From Incurvaria masculella (taxonomy: Eukaryota > Arthropoda > Insecta > Lepidoptera > Incurvariidae): DNA of 64,000 nucleotides. The notes under the pieces are model-generated. The model saw only the letters and a list, made by a program, of their open reading frames with translations, did no database searches and had not been told where the DNA came from. A program made the translations under genes and the position numbers. This document shows, one piece after another, positions 53,786 to 64,000 of this stretch (the first letter of the stretch is position 1; each line of letters begins with the position of its first letter). The stretch lies in contig OX335650.1 of the NCBI GenBank assembly GCA_946894095.1, forward strand, positions 1,860,001 to 1,924,000, read 5' to 3'.

Positions 53786-54449
53786 TGTTTTTTATTTTTA
53801 TTTTATTATTTTTAAATATATATCTGGTAGCTGTGTTCGATGAAGTTAATGTTCCACCCTTGACGCGAAACTGCGAAAAGCCCCGAAATCTTAGCAGCGA
53901 AACCCCACCACGATTTATCCGCTATATGAAAAGCGAAACAGAAGCGAAACTATCTGCTCCTACGTGTAGATTTCAATATTCATCTCTTGCCTGCGCGATT
54001 TTGCCGATCTGCTCTGACGCCGGTTACACCTCTACGATTGGTTACGGAGGTGTCCGTGGCATTAAAATTTTCGATATTTATTTATTTTTTACCAAAAAAC
54101 TTGGTAATAAAATTGATGTTGACTTTACGGGAAAACGAATCCAGGAGGTCCGAAATAGAGCATTACTTTATTGAACTGGATAATAGTTAGGCTGCTATAG
54201 GCTGTAGTAATCCTGCTTCTCATGCTAGGATTCCCTGTGTTATGAGAAGCAGGGTCTTTCGTCAAGCTGTTGGGTTAAAGTCGACTTATACATTAAAAAC
54301 CATTGCACTCGATATATATATTAGTACAAAATCAACGATATGAATAAATGCATTCAACAAATTTAAGAAGCGAAACTAATTTTTTTTTTTTAATTGATGT
54401 TGATTTTACGGGAAAACGAATCCCAGAGGTCCGAAATATACCATTACTT
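53786..54449. repeat. Unassigned stretch with a 60-bp direct repeat
   Basis: AATTGATGTTGACTTTACGG (about 54110-54175) recurs as AATTGATGTTGATTTTACGG (about 54393-54455), followed in both by GAAAACGAATCC and GAGGTCCGAAATA. Sequence between includes AAGCAGGGTC / GACCCTGCTT-like inverted repeats (CCTGCTTCTCAT and ATGAGAAGCAGG at 54211-54253). No gene. Confidence 0.6.
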
Positions 54450-54616
54450 TTTTTATGTAACTGGGCATGGATGGCTAACACCAAACTGACCGTCAGATAT
54501 TGTCTTATCACACCACTTGATAACTTTGTGCCATGCCAGGACCTTCCTTATATTGCTCAGCTACATGGAACTGGATGAAAAACACGGAAAATTTTCATTG
54601 CCGCTTCGAACATCGG
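54450..54616 (-). mobile_element. SINE 3' half, head missing
   Basis: TTTTTTTATGTAACTGGGCA, GTGCCATGCCAGGACCTTCC and CATTGCCGCTTCGAACATCG. It then stops. Confidence 0.8.
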
Positions 54617-54691
54617 TATTTTTCATACTATATTTCATAAATCATCCAAACCATCAAAATAATACAAAAACCACAAAAAACTTATTCATTT

Positions 54692-54994
54692 TTAGGGTAC
54701 CGTACCCAAAGGGTGAAAACGGAACCCTATTACTAAGCCTCCGCTGTCCGTCCGTCCGTCCGTCCGTCCGTCCGTCTGTCACAGGGCTGTATCTCATGAT
54801 GTAACAGGTAGGAAGCTGAAATTTTCAAAGATTATGTATTTATTTTGCCGCTATAACAAGAAATAGGTAAAACAAAAAAAATATACAAATTAAAGGGGGG
54901 TCCCATACATAAAACATGATTTTTTGTGTGTTCAATCTAGTACGATGGTACGGAACCCTTCGTGTGCGAGTCCGACTCGCACTTGGCCGATTTT
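54692..54994 (-). mobile_element. GTGCGAGTC-palindrome element, copy 13
   Basis: TTTAGGGTACCGTACCCAAA, (GTCC)n at 54747-54774, intact palindrome GTGCGAGTCCGACTCGCAC at 54964-54982. Confidence 0.92.
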
Positions 54995-55419
54995 TCCATT
55001 CATCTCGTGCACCCAAATTCTACGCCTTTTCATAGTTAATGACCACAATCATATTTCTTCCCTCTCTGACTCTTATAGCGACGACATTACGATCGCTAAT
55101 CTAATTTCGCGACAAATCTAGAGATGTTTCGCTGCGAAATTCGTTAAGCAGTTTCGCATTATTTTCGCTGCGGACGTGTGCCAGCGGCCTAAAAGGTATA
55201 TTTATACAGTCAGTCTTCCGGAACGTGTGATCGATCGGACCCGCGGCGCGGCGCGTGGGACGGTCGAGCAAACGGACCGGTTCGCTCACTGACGCCTGTA
55301 ATATCTCACGATTCGAAACGGAACCCACCATTAGGCACATTCGAGTGCTTCCAAAGAGAATTTCTTCCTATAAAATTGGCTGAAGGTTGTCCGGTGACGT
55401 GTCAGTAAGTTTGTCTTTT
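54995..55419. other. Unassigned stretch
   Basis: GC-rich part at about 55220-55290 (GGACCCGCGGCGCGGCGCGT). No gene seen. Confidence 0.4.
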
Positions 55420-55980
55420 TAGGGTTCCGTACCCAGAGGGTGAAAACGGAACCCTATTACTAAGTCTCCGCTGTCCGTCTGTCCGTCCGTCTGTCCATCC
55501 GTCCGTCCGTCCGTCCGTCCGTCCGTCCGTCCGTCACGGGGCTGTATTTCATGAACCGTATAGGTAGGCAGCTGAAATTTTCACTGATTGTGTAATTATT
55601 TTGCCGCTATTACAAAAAATAGGTAGAATTTAAAAGTTTTTAATTTTGACGTGAATTTTGCGTCCGTGAACGTCCGTCCGTCCGCCCGTCCGTCCGTCCG
55701 TCCGTCCGTCCGTCCGTCCGTCCGTCACGGGGCTGTATTTCATGAATCGTATAGGTAGGCAGCTGAAATTTGCACAGATTGTGTAATTATTTTGCCGCTA
55801 TTACAACAAATAGGTAGAATTTAAAAGTAATTAAAATTAAAGGACCCCCTTTAATTTTTATTACTTTTTAATTTTGACGTGAATTTTGACGTTTAATTAA
55901 ACGTAATTTTTTGGGTTAAATATTTTTCGATGGTACGGAACCCTTCTTGTGCGAGTCCGACTCGAACTTGGCCGGTTTTT
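55420..55980 (-). mobile_element. GTGCGAGTC-palindrome element, copy 14, internally duplicated
   Basis: About 560 bp instead of about 290. The block from the (GTCC)n run through GGGGCTGTATTTCATGAA, TAGGTAGGCAGCTGAAATTT and ATAGGTAGAATTTAAAAGT occurs twice (about 55470-55640 and 55668-55830). Both GTCC runs are long (55495-55534 and 55673-55728). Confidence 0.88.
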
Positions 55981-56530
55981 ATTTACACTAGGAGGTTTAG
56001 CACGTTTTTCAATACAATTGATATTATTCTTCATGATACTTGTCTACTGAAGCAATACTATACATAAGTAGGTTAATGCACGCTTGTAGGGTAATCAACC
56101 ATTTCACAGGTGTGGTCCACGTAAATATCATTGTATATGAACTTTATTCATGGGGATTGTGTGTAGGGGTGATTTAAGAGATGAAATAAACAACATTTTC
56201 CTCTTTTATTCTGATACAATGAAATAATTTAAAACATTCCTGTATATTTGTAAGCCTTGGGAAAACTTTCTGAGATTTAATGAATGTTTCGCTGCTTACA
56301 CAACTGGATTCGGAAGTGGCGTTTACCTTACTGACAAGCTTTCGTTTATAAAAAAATAATTAAAATCCTTTGGCCTCTCATTTTAACCCTTGATCTCTAG
56401 GCAAATAATACCTAAGTGTCATCCTGCCAGTCTTTTTAATTTCAGTACATCTTTGACAAATATCGTTCTACAGGAAATGATTGGAACCTAAACATACAAT
56501 GGATAATGAAATAGGATTAAATTTAAATAT
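55981..56530. other. Stretch without recognised gene
   Basis: AT-rich, no motif. Confidence 0.5.
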
Positions 56531-56619
56531 TGTTTTTATTTAACCGGACATGGATCGCTAATACCACAACTACTGTCATGACATTAGCCCTAAACATCTC
56601 AGGACCTAGGTGAAATCCC
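56531..56619 (-). mobile_element. SINE 3' fragment
   Basis: TTTATTTAACCGGACATGGA, CACAACTACTGTCATGACAT, then loss of the body after CAGGACCTAGGTGAAATCCC. It directly abuts a SINE in the other orientation. Confidence 0.7.
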
Positions 56620-56943
56620 AGTGGCGCGGGAACTGGCCTAGCGTACCAGAGGTCTGGGTTCAATTCCTCACCCCGACATGCACCACTATCTTTCTCTTTG
56701 TGAGTTCGATAAGTACATTTTGTCACGAATGCGAGCTGCTCCATGGTCCATCGCATTGGATGAAAACATGTTCGAAGCGGCAATGAAAAATTTACCGTGT
56801 TTTCCATCCAGTTCAATGTAGCCGTGCTCATAAAGGGAAGGTCCTGACATGGCACGAAATTCATTCGGGAATGTGGTGTATTGGAATAGTATCGTAACGG
56901 TAGTTGTGTGGTATTAGCCATCCATGTCAGGTTGCATAAAAAT
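56620..56943 (+). mobile_element. tRNA-headed SINE with 5' and internal deletions
   Basis: Begins inside the A-box (GTGGCGCGGGAACTGGCCTA). B-box GGGTTCAATTCC at about 56656, linker, then a jump from GCTGCTCCATGGTC to CATCGCATTGGATG (about 85 bp of body lost). Intact 3' end with GTCAGGTTGCATAAAAA. Confidence 0.85.
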
Positions 56944-57011
56944 GATATCAGCAGATATCGCAAGAAATAAAGGATGTTTTGTTTGTTTAGATTTTCACTG
57001 TGGTTCGACAT

Positions 57012-57558
57012 GTTATTTTACGTTTACGGATTATCAGTGTTCAGCTTACTTATTCAGCTTATTTTTTTATATTAATTTAATATTAAATAATGTATTAAAT
57101 ATATATTTATTAATATTTAATAGCTCAATTCCATTGGATTCGTTTCCAATGGATTTCAATTCCATAGCTACAGAAAAACAATACATGCCACGCTTGGTTC
57201 GATAATCGAAATAAATTACGAGACATCCCAATTTTAACAGAGACGACAGTGAGAGGCGAAATATGGCAACACAAGAGTTCAGCTGCCGACACTGATGCAA
57301 AGTGACACCGTTAGCATAGTCTGCACGGATGACTTCATTGCCGAACGGAATTCTTCGTCACTACCCTCATCTGCGGCTGAACCTACCCACAGCTACAATC
57401 TGCGCAGCCAACGACCTCCAGTTGTTATCTGACTGGACGAAGCTTCAGAGGTCCTCCAGGTCGCGTCGCGGATCCTGATGATGTCCACAGCGTGGTGGAT
57501 GAAACGTCGAGCTAAATAAGTAAGCTGAACACTGTTTACCCATAAACGTAAAATAATA
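57012..57558. mobile_element. TIR element with GAAACGTCGAG motif
   Basis: Left GTTATTTTACGTTTACGGAT, GTGTTCAGCTTACTTATTCA. The right is the inverse (AATAAGTAAGCTGAACACTG, CCATAAACGTAAAATAATAA). GATGAAACGTCGAGCTAAAT sits next to the right end. About 547 bp. Open frames inside are short and unrecognised. Confidence 0.75.
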
Positions 57559-57892
57559 AGGATGTTTTGCTAATTTAAAAATATGTTTTAAGAAATAATA
57601 GTGGAACGACGCACGATCATCTTGAGACTGTACAGCTTACACCCACACGGAGCGAACAAGAGCACGTGAATCGACTTTCGTCACAATGATCAGCTCGATG
57701 CAATAACGTACGTTCGATGTTACATCACCTTACATGTTACCTGGCTGGCCCGGGCGCCGACGCCTACGCAGCGCCAACCAAAATAAACGCTGCAGCCATC
57801 CACAAGCTTGCGAGATTGCGACTGACTCCAACCAAAATGTATGCACATAATATTGTCCTAAAATCAATGCATTTTGTCCACTTTATATACGA
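57559..57892. other. Stretch without recognised gene
   Basis: Includes a GC-rich patch (CTGGCCCGGGCGCCGACGCC at about 57747). No gene. Confidence 0.45.
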
Positions 57893-58480
57893 CTAGTACA
57901 GATATCCGGCTCCGCTCGGGTCAATGTCGTTTTGGACTGATGTCAGGCTGAATGATATCCTGGATATTATATGAGTTCCCAATACAAATTTCATCCCCTG
58001 TTTCACCCCCTTTGAGTTTAATTATCGCCAAAAAGGTAGCCTATATCCTGAGTGGTCAGTCTGAGTTCTCACCTAAATTGGCGTTTACGGCAAACCGATC
58101 GACTGGCGTTTTCTCCAAACTCCATACAAGTTTTTACTAGATATTCTGTGGTTTTACTTCTTCAAGCTGCTAAAGTCAAACGCGGACTTCCGATTTGTAT
58201 GAAAACGCGGAGTGGACGTAAACCGCAACGTCGACGTATTTACGGCAACGTTGAGTAAGCTGTCAAATCAAGCTCGGACTCGCAAATGTTAGTTCGCTTA
58301 ACGCCCGCTGCGCGCGCTCTTCAATTTCTCCATACAGTTGAAAACGCCAGTCGATCGGTTTGCCGTAACGCTAATTTAGGTGACAACTCGGACTACCCAG
58401 GTCCAGACTATCTCTATACCGAAATTAATCAAATTTGGTTCAGCGGTTTAGGCTTGAAAAGGCAACAGACGGACAGTTAC
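57893..58480 (+). mobile_element. Helitron-like dispersed repeat split by a MITE
   Basis: The left part (GATATCCGGCTCCGCTCGGG, TCAATGTCGTTTTGGACTGA, GTCAGGCTGAATGATATCCT, CAAAAAGGTAGCCTATATCC) matches the 79-bp monomer and the body after the array at 5670. After the MITE it resumes as CAGGTCCAGACTATCTCTAT, AAATTTGGTTCAGCGGTTTA and AGACGGACAG. CTAG-type start and TTTCGCATT-type tail are common in such elements. A classic Helitron CTRR end was not verified. Confidence 0.6.
58051..58397. mobile_element. AGTGGTC MITE, copy 4, inside the Helitron-like repeat
   Basis: AGTGGTCAGTCTGAGTTCTC at the left, GTGACAACTCGGACTACCC at the right. The flanks rejoin into a normal dispersed repeat when it is removed. 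Confidence 0.8.
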
Positions 58481-58663
58481 ATGGATAAATTATCCTGGTT
58501 ACCCATTTTAAGGTTTACAAGAACGGCTTATCGCGGTGTTGTATCGATGTTTGGTGCGAGATTTCAGACCAAACGTTTGGTCCATCATCAGGCCAGATCC
58601 CGTTTGGTCCGCAACGTCAATCGAACACCGACACACCGTGGGTCCAATCCGATCGAAACATAA

Positions 58664-58903
58664 TCGCCAAGTGCGAGTCGGGCTCACACACGAACACAAA
58701 AAAATCACGTTTTTGTATGGGCGCCCGCTTTCATTTTTTTATTTTTAAATTTTACCTATTTGTTGTTATAGCGACAAAATAAATACACACTATGTGAAAA
58801 TTTCAGCTGCCCACCTATTAGGTAGGGTTCATGAGATGTGTTAAATCTTGTACGATGGTACGGAAACCTTGGTGTGCGAGTCCGACTCGCACTTGGCCGA
58901 TTT
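58664..58903. mobile_element. Snap-back copy of the palindrome element
   Basis: 58664 to about 58838 is the 5' half in plus orientation (GCCAAGTGCGAGTCGGGCTC through TTTCAGCTGCCCACCTATTA to GGTTCATGAGATG). It is followed directly by the 5' end in minus orientation (TGTTAAATCTTGTACGATGG to CGAGTCCGACTCGCACTTGG). Both outer ends are therefore the palindrome end of the family; the 3' hairpin end is absent. Confidence 0.8.
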
Positions 58904-60794
58904 TTTGTTCTTACCAAACTAAACAGAACTTATTGAGCACTTGCAACTAGTTATAACATAGCCGATCTTCAACTCGGTGGCTTGTAATGAGTCATGTTAA
59001 GCCTAGGTGGCAACCGCATACTTGTAGGCATACATGCGTGAAAATATGCAATTATATAATGGCGAAATAATATGCATATATTTTGCCTTTCCTGTTTCCA
59101 TTACTGCAGGTACTTGATATTTTCTTTCAACTGAAATACTAAGTTTAAAAGTTCTGTTATTATTTAAGTATACCAACAAAAAAACCTAGTTTATTTTGCT
59201 ATTATTGTTTTCAGAATGAATATTTTTTTATTTTAAATGAAATGAGAATGTTTCCTTCGAAGCTTCGCGGACCTACTTCCCAAAACAATTTATACATTTT
59301 TTTGAACCATTAATTTATTCGAACACTATCACGGTGGTAAATAATCTCGATAATTGGAGTAGGCAGATCAGTAAGTATCTGTACCAGAACGTTATCGGTT
59401 GTATCGATATGTAAAATAAATGCTTAACAATACATTGAGTTGACGCAAACATATTGTACGATAACATCTAAACGAAATACGCAGAAATGCGAACTCAAGC
59501 AAAATACCGTTTATCCGAAAACATAGTAATGTCACGTCGCGCGACAGTCACTCTCGACAAACGTGAGACGGGTTCAAGGGAAACCTCCGTGAGTGGTCAC
59601 AAAAAAGAAAATTGTGCCAACCTGGAAGGTATCGGACGGCGGGAACGTTCCAACTGAATGATTGTCAGCTCACTCGGAACAATAATCGAGCTATTGGACT
59701 GAAGGAAGGTGAGGGCAGAGGTCCAGGATCAAATTTCTGTCTCTGTGCTCAGCGACCCAGAATTACTCGTTATTACATCATTTTTTACTGGTCGCAAGGA
59801 TAACTTTGACATTGCTGCGCAGCTAGGACGGTTGATGTGATACTGTGTGACTTTAAGACCGGGATAGATACGGTTTGAGAAGCACATGAAATCCGAAATG
59901 ATTATTTTTTTTCTCAGAAATATATAATTTCATGTTCATATGCTTACATTGAGTTTGCAACATTTAGCGGGGCCCGGAAGATAGAAAAAAAAATTAAAAT
60001 GTATTAAAAATATATATATCTCCTAAACAAATATTTAGAAACGGTATTAAAACAATTTATGGGTTTCTGTGAATTCGCAACAATTTTGTATTTTTTTTCT
60101 AAGTGCTGATTTAAGGCTAAAGTTCCTGGAGTATTTGCCTCTGTGTAGTATACGATGTGTGCGTTTATCACTGGATTCTTAATTTAAATTTATTAATTTA
60201 AAGAAAACTACAAGTTCGGAAAATATCTGGAATGCCCCAATATTGAGATTTTGTAATATGGTAAAATATCGTTCGTTTGCACATTTGCACAAAGAATTCA
60301 CTGTTTAAATTAGTTAAAACAATTATAATATACCATTAAAATCGACTTTAAGCAAATATTATCTTAAAAATAAACGGTTGCTCAGGTGTCCATATTTTTT
60401 AACCAAGGTTCTTTAACTTCAAGAAAAAAATCTATCACTTTTAAAAAAACGTGCAGTCATGATGTTAACTGTCTATCTATAGGGCAAAAGGTAAAAAAAT
60501 ATAAAAAAATGTACTTTTGATGACTTCTGTTTTGTATTCGGTTTGTAAATTCAAAACTAAAGGCATCATTAATTTCGTTAATTACCGGGCATATTTAATA
60601 TTAGTTTATTTATTGATTTATTCATTCATTAAGAATTCAACAGCTTATTATTAGCATCACATTCATCTACGAAAATAACCTAAAAACTAGCTAATTACAT
60701 TAATTAGACATTCACTTTAAGTAATTTGTAGAACTAGATATTATCTACCTTTATTTACCTATATAGATATTATTTACGTTATTCTCGGGCTTAT
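58904..60794. other. Long AT-rich stretch without recognised gene
   Basis: Nearly 1.9 kb without a frame longer than about 63 codons and without a repeat I can delimit. This is the longest unassigned stretch of low complexity in the window. Confidence 0.55.
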
Positions 60795-61137
60795 TCGCAG
60801 TCCCGGCGTAATCGGCCCTAGACACCGCATTTCCGAAGGAATATGGTGCCATGCCAGGCACTTCCCTCTATGAGCAATAGATAAAAAAACTGACAATTCG
60901 TTATTGCCGTTTCGATCATTTTTCATGAAATGCAATGGTACCAACCCGAACCGGCTTAACCCTAACACCTAGTAGGTTAACCTACCGTTTAAAAGGATTC
61001 CGAACCATGGAACACCTCGCATTTGTGATTAAATGAACTTACTCTGGAAGAGAGAGTGATGCATGAACGCGGTGGGGTTTGAACCCATGACCTCTAGCAT
61101 CCAAGGCAAGTCCACGCGCCCATGTGCTACGAGCCGC
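60795..61137 (-). mobile_element. Diverged tRNA-headed SINE
   Basis: GAATATGGTGCCATGCCAGG, ACCAACCCGAACCGGCTTAA and CACCTAGTAGGTTAACCTAC. The head at the right has the B-box inverse GGTTTGAACCC (about 61075) and ends GTGCTACGAGCCGCT. Substituted throughout, an older copy. Confidence 0.8.
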
Positions 61138-61872
61138 TAGTTTTTGTGTTTATCAGACGGTATTTTAAATCAATATTCTGCTCCGAATTTTGGTAAATAT
61201 ATAATGCGATACTTTTAAAATGTTACCCTATTGAACGCATCTAGGTTACCCTACTCAACACCCACATATTTATTGTTATTTCTGTATTATACGCGGAACC
61301 GTGTGTAGCGTTTGATTGTTCATATGTGGTTCATATCCATTTGTTTCCGAGTAAACGGCGGCATAGTGTTTGATGGCCGCCACCCACGGAGCAGCGGCAA
61401 CTAAATACAGATAAAGTTCACAGGAAGTGCCGAGTTCATAAAGCGGAGGTCTGAAAAAACAATCCTCCGGAACTGTAGAAGCTTAATTGCACCATGAATC
61501 AAACGCGGTGGAGAACAAATAAGCAAAGTTGTATCACAACTCCCGGAATAGCCGACTGGTTGGATAGCTAGGAGCTCGTTTTCTGCTTTTAGATGTGAAA
61601 ATGTCTAAATAATACTCCATTATTTAAACTGGTTTTTAATTTAGGTCTGTAATTGAAAACTTTGAGTAACAGCCCAACTATAATATTTGCGGGAGATTGA
61701 CTAATGGAATACTTACTAACGAAAAACGCATGGATAACGATGGTATACTCATGACTTAAAAAATATTACCATCAGATGGCAGATTTTGGTGAGCTTTTTC
61801 TTGAATAGACAATTAGAGAGCTTATTACAGAAGATCGCGAAAGTACAAATGCCAAATTTTCTAATAGCAGAG
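61138..61872. other. Stretch without recognised gene
   Basis: No motif or repeat boundary that I can support. Confidence 0.5.
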
Positions 61873-62754
61873 GATCCGAATATGAAACGACCTTCACCGA
61901 GTTGGTTAATGGATAAAAAGTATTTTATATCAAATTTAATATGTTAAAAAACATATCGCGAGTAGGTTGCCTGAAAAATTTCAGTCCAGAATATTTTTAA
62001 TTAAATATTGAAAAAAAAATGTTTTTTAAACATTACACTGGTTTAGTTAATAAACAAATTACACAATAATCGAAAGTATGAAGCCTATAGAGTATGCAAA
62101 CGTTAGGTTGGCTATTTTTTTCCCGTCACTACTATAGGGTTGTCAGGTGTAAACAGGTAAGTCAAAAATAGTAATTTGCACCGGTCTGGTTATTAAAGAA
62201 AACTTATATCATAATAAAGATAATACATATTATTGCGAACACGGTAATGTAGGGTTGTCTGCAAAAAATCAGTCTTGAATTCCGGTTGTCGAGTTTTAAA
62301 AATCAAAATATTGCTCCGAGTGAATACGTGCAACAGAGAGGTCCGAGCGAACCATGTTATTTATAAACATTATATTACATAAATTACTGTGTTCGCAATA
62401 ATATTATCTTTAATTTGATATAAGTTTTCTTTATTAACCAGACCGGTGCAAATTACTATTTTCGACTTACCTGTTTACACCTGACAACCCTATAGTAGTG
62501 ACGGGAAAAAAATAGCCAACCTAACGTTTGCATACTCTATAGGCTTGATACTTTCGATTATTGTGTAATTTGTTTATTAACTAAACCAGTGTAATGTTTC
62601 AAAAAAAAATTTTTTTCAATATATACTTAAAAGTATTCTGGACTGAAACTTTTCAGGCAACCTGCTCGCAATATGTTTTTTAACATATTAAATTTGATAT
62701 AAAATACTTTTCATCCATTAACCAGCTCGGTGAAGGTCGTTTTATATTCGTATC
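61873..62754. repeat. Long hairpin, arms of about 378 bp
   Basis: The left arm (61873 to about 62251: GATCCGAATATGAAACGACC, CTATAGAGTATGCAAACGTT, ATAGGGTTGTCAGGTGTAAA, GCACCGGTCTGGTTATTAAA) is the inverse of the right arm (about 62380-62754), roughly 90 percent identical by eye, with a spacer of about 128 bp. No coding sequence in the arms or the loop. Most likely a foldback-type MITE; the target duplication is not clear. Confidence 0.92.
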
Positions 62755-63434
62755 TTAGACTATAATCTTAGAATCAAGAACATGCATCCAATCCTGGGTG
62801 GACTTATCACTCTGGGCGTATATTTAGCAGAAGACATCGTGACGTATTGTAAATACATCGATGTACATGTTTCCCCCATTCGAAAGAAACTAAGCGATTT
62901 TCATTGCAGTGTAGCTAACTTAGGGATAGCATATTTCGAAGAATGCTATCGATTATAAACGCATATGATCTAATACAATACGATAAAGGTAAAAGGCAGA
63001 TTATACATTAAAATTAATAGGTACATAACTTTAAACACACTCGTACAGAAATAAAAACCTCAAAAGCATAATTCCTAAAATCACAATATATTTAATTTAT
63101 CGGAACGGTCATTTTTTCAATTTTGTACCGTAGTGGTAGGTATATTTTACAGTAATGTAAATAACGCCACGCATTTTCTTAGGAGGGGTTGACAGAGAAC
63201 AAAACGTTTTCTCTCTTTATGCATGGCATTTTATTAGAGGTCAAATAAACTGTTTCAGTCTCTGAGCGCCAATATGTATGTATTTCCGAAACACAACATT
63301 GCAGAACAATAATACCCGATTATATTCGAATCGACACAATGCCTATCTTCACTAGATGGCGCTGATGATTTCGCGTATTGATCCAAAACAAAGGCATTTT
63401 GACTGCAATGATTGAAATATTAATCGTATTGCTG
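62755..63434. other. Stretch without recognised gene
   Basis: AT-rich, no feature seen. Confidence 0.5.
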
Positions 63435-63519
63435 TCGTCACCAAAATAGGTTTTGGTATCGAATACTAGAGCAGTGGGCATATCACGCAGGTCGCAGGTT
63501 CGAATCCTGCTTCTGACGA
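63435..63519 (+). other. tRNA-like B-box sequence
   Basis: A perfect T-arm, GCAGGTTCGAATCCTGC (63494-63510), holds the B-box GGTTCGAATCC. TCGTCA (63435-63440) could pair with TGACGA (63514-63519). The D-arm/A-box is not convincing and the anticodon arm cannot be drawn well. More likely a degenerate tRNA gene or the head of another SINE than a working tRNA. Confidence 0.4.
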
Positions 63520-64000
63520 ATGTCACGACTAAAAACGCTTTCGGATTATTTTCAAAATCTGATTACAATGCTTCAAATGTAGATGTCGCTGAAACTCTAA
63601 TTAATTAGATAACGATAATGGCGTATCCATTAAAAACATAAAATTGTTAAATAAATACGCTTCCCTAGATTTAAAATACATTCAGTACTCAATCGTGTTA
63701 AGATTGTCAAAACACGATCGAAACGCTAAAGTTTCTAGGCAACTTGAAAATATGTTTAAAGGGGGTAGAATGTTATGATAGCCAAACAGAACCGGCGCGG
63801 CGACGATGTATTCGACTCTCATAAATCGCGATGGCATTTTTGGAAGTTTCGTCCGATAAATCATATTTTCGTCCGGGAAATCGTAAACTCGGTTCCATCG
63901 TGCGAGTCGAACGCGCGAACTAGACCTGTCTATGCGCTCGGCATAGGTCAACATTATGCGCCCGACAAATGTAGGTCGACGCTCGACTAAACCTGTCAGT
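63520..64000. other. Stretch without recognised gene
   Basis: Open frames on both strands at about 63680-63990 (71-90 codons). No recognisable motif; they could be part of a host exon cut by the window edge, but nothing supports it. Confidence 0.4.

Noticed and set aside
17283..55728. Independent GACG/GTCC microsatellite loci
   Set aside because: Each run sits at the same internal position of the palindrome element, so they are one feature of that element and not separate loci.

Overview
This window looks like repeat-dense, gene-poor nuclear DNA of an insect, most likely a moth or butterfly (Lepidoptera). That call is inferred from the repeat families, not from a host gene. The window has dozens of copies of a dispersed element with the palindrome GTGCGAGTCGGACTCGCAC and an internal (GACG)n run, SINEs, many terminal-inverted-repeat MITEs, mariner relics, and non-LTR retrotransposon (LINE) pieces with AATAAATA-type tails. 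I recognise no intact host protein gene. There is no operon organisation, ribosome-binding-site pattern, rRNA operon or CRISPR array. Most short open frames are accidental or lie in repeats.

Layout. 0-10 kb: a degenerate mariner (886-2144), a LINE relic split by a TTAA-flanked MITE (2735-3680), a small palindromic MITE with TTA duplications, an older tRNA-headed SINE, a 79-bp tandem array (5670-6380), and a second TTAA MITE with an internal duplication. 10-20 kb: SINEs, palindrome elements, further MITEs, a second mariner fragment, LINE 3' ends, and two LINE fragments joined head to head near 18.43 kb. 19.4-20.5 kb: a 1-kb inverted-repeat element with a foldback element and a SINE piece inside it. 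21-30 kb: a SINE cluster, including one SINE inserted in another (24826-25644) and a SINE inserted in a LINE 3' region. 31-41 kb: long-TIR MITEs, palindrome elements, and the best-preserved coding sequence of the window, a 615-codon reverse transcriptase frame (36346-38193, minus). 41-49 kb: a 78-bp coding-phase minisatellite, a foldback MITE whose tip is interrupted by a 1.78-kb element with a 7-8 bp target duplication, and a large tandem duplication at 47.6-48.3 kb. 50-64 kb: more palindrome elements, a LINE C-terminus with a restriction-like endonuclease motif (53183-53785), a Helitron-like element split by a MITE, and an 880-bp near-perfect long hairpin (61873-62754).

The most interesting theme is a pair of SINE families that share one roughly 255-bp body but carry different RNA polymerase III heads. 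One head is tRNA-like. The other carries the internal control region of 5S rRNA behind a tRNA-like A-box. A second theme is a set of five MITE copies, all bounded by TTAA, with a hairpin near each end. Nested insertions let relative ages be ordered at several places. All boundaries come from reading and aligning the sequence by eye; expect errors of a few bases, more for degenerate copies.
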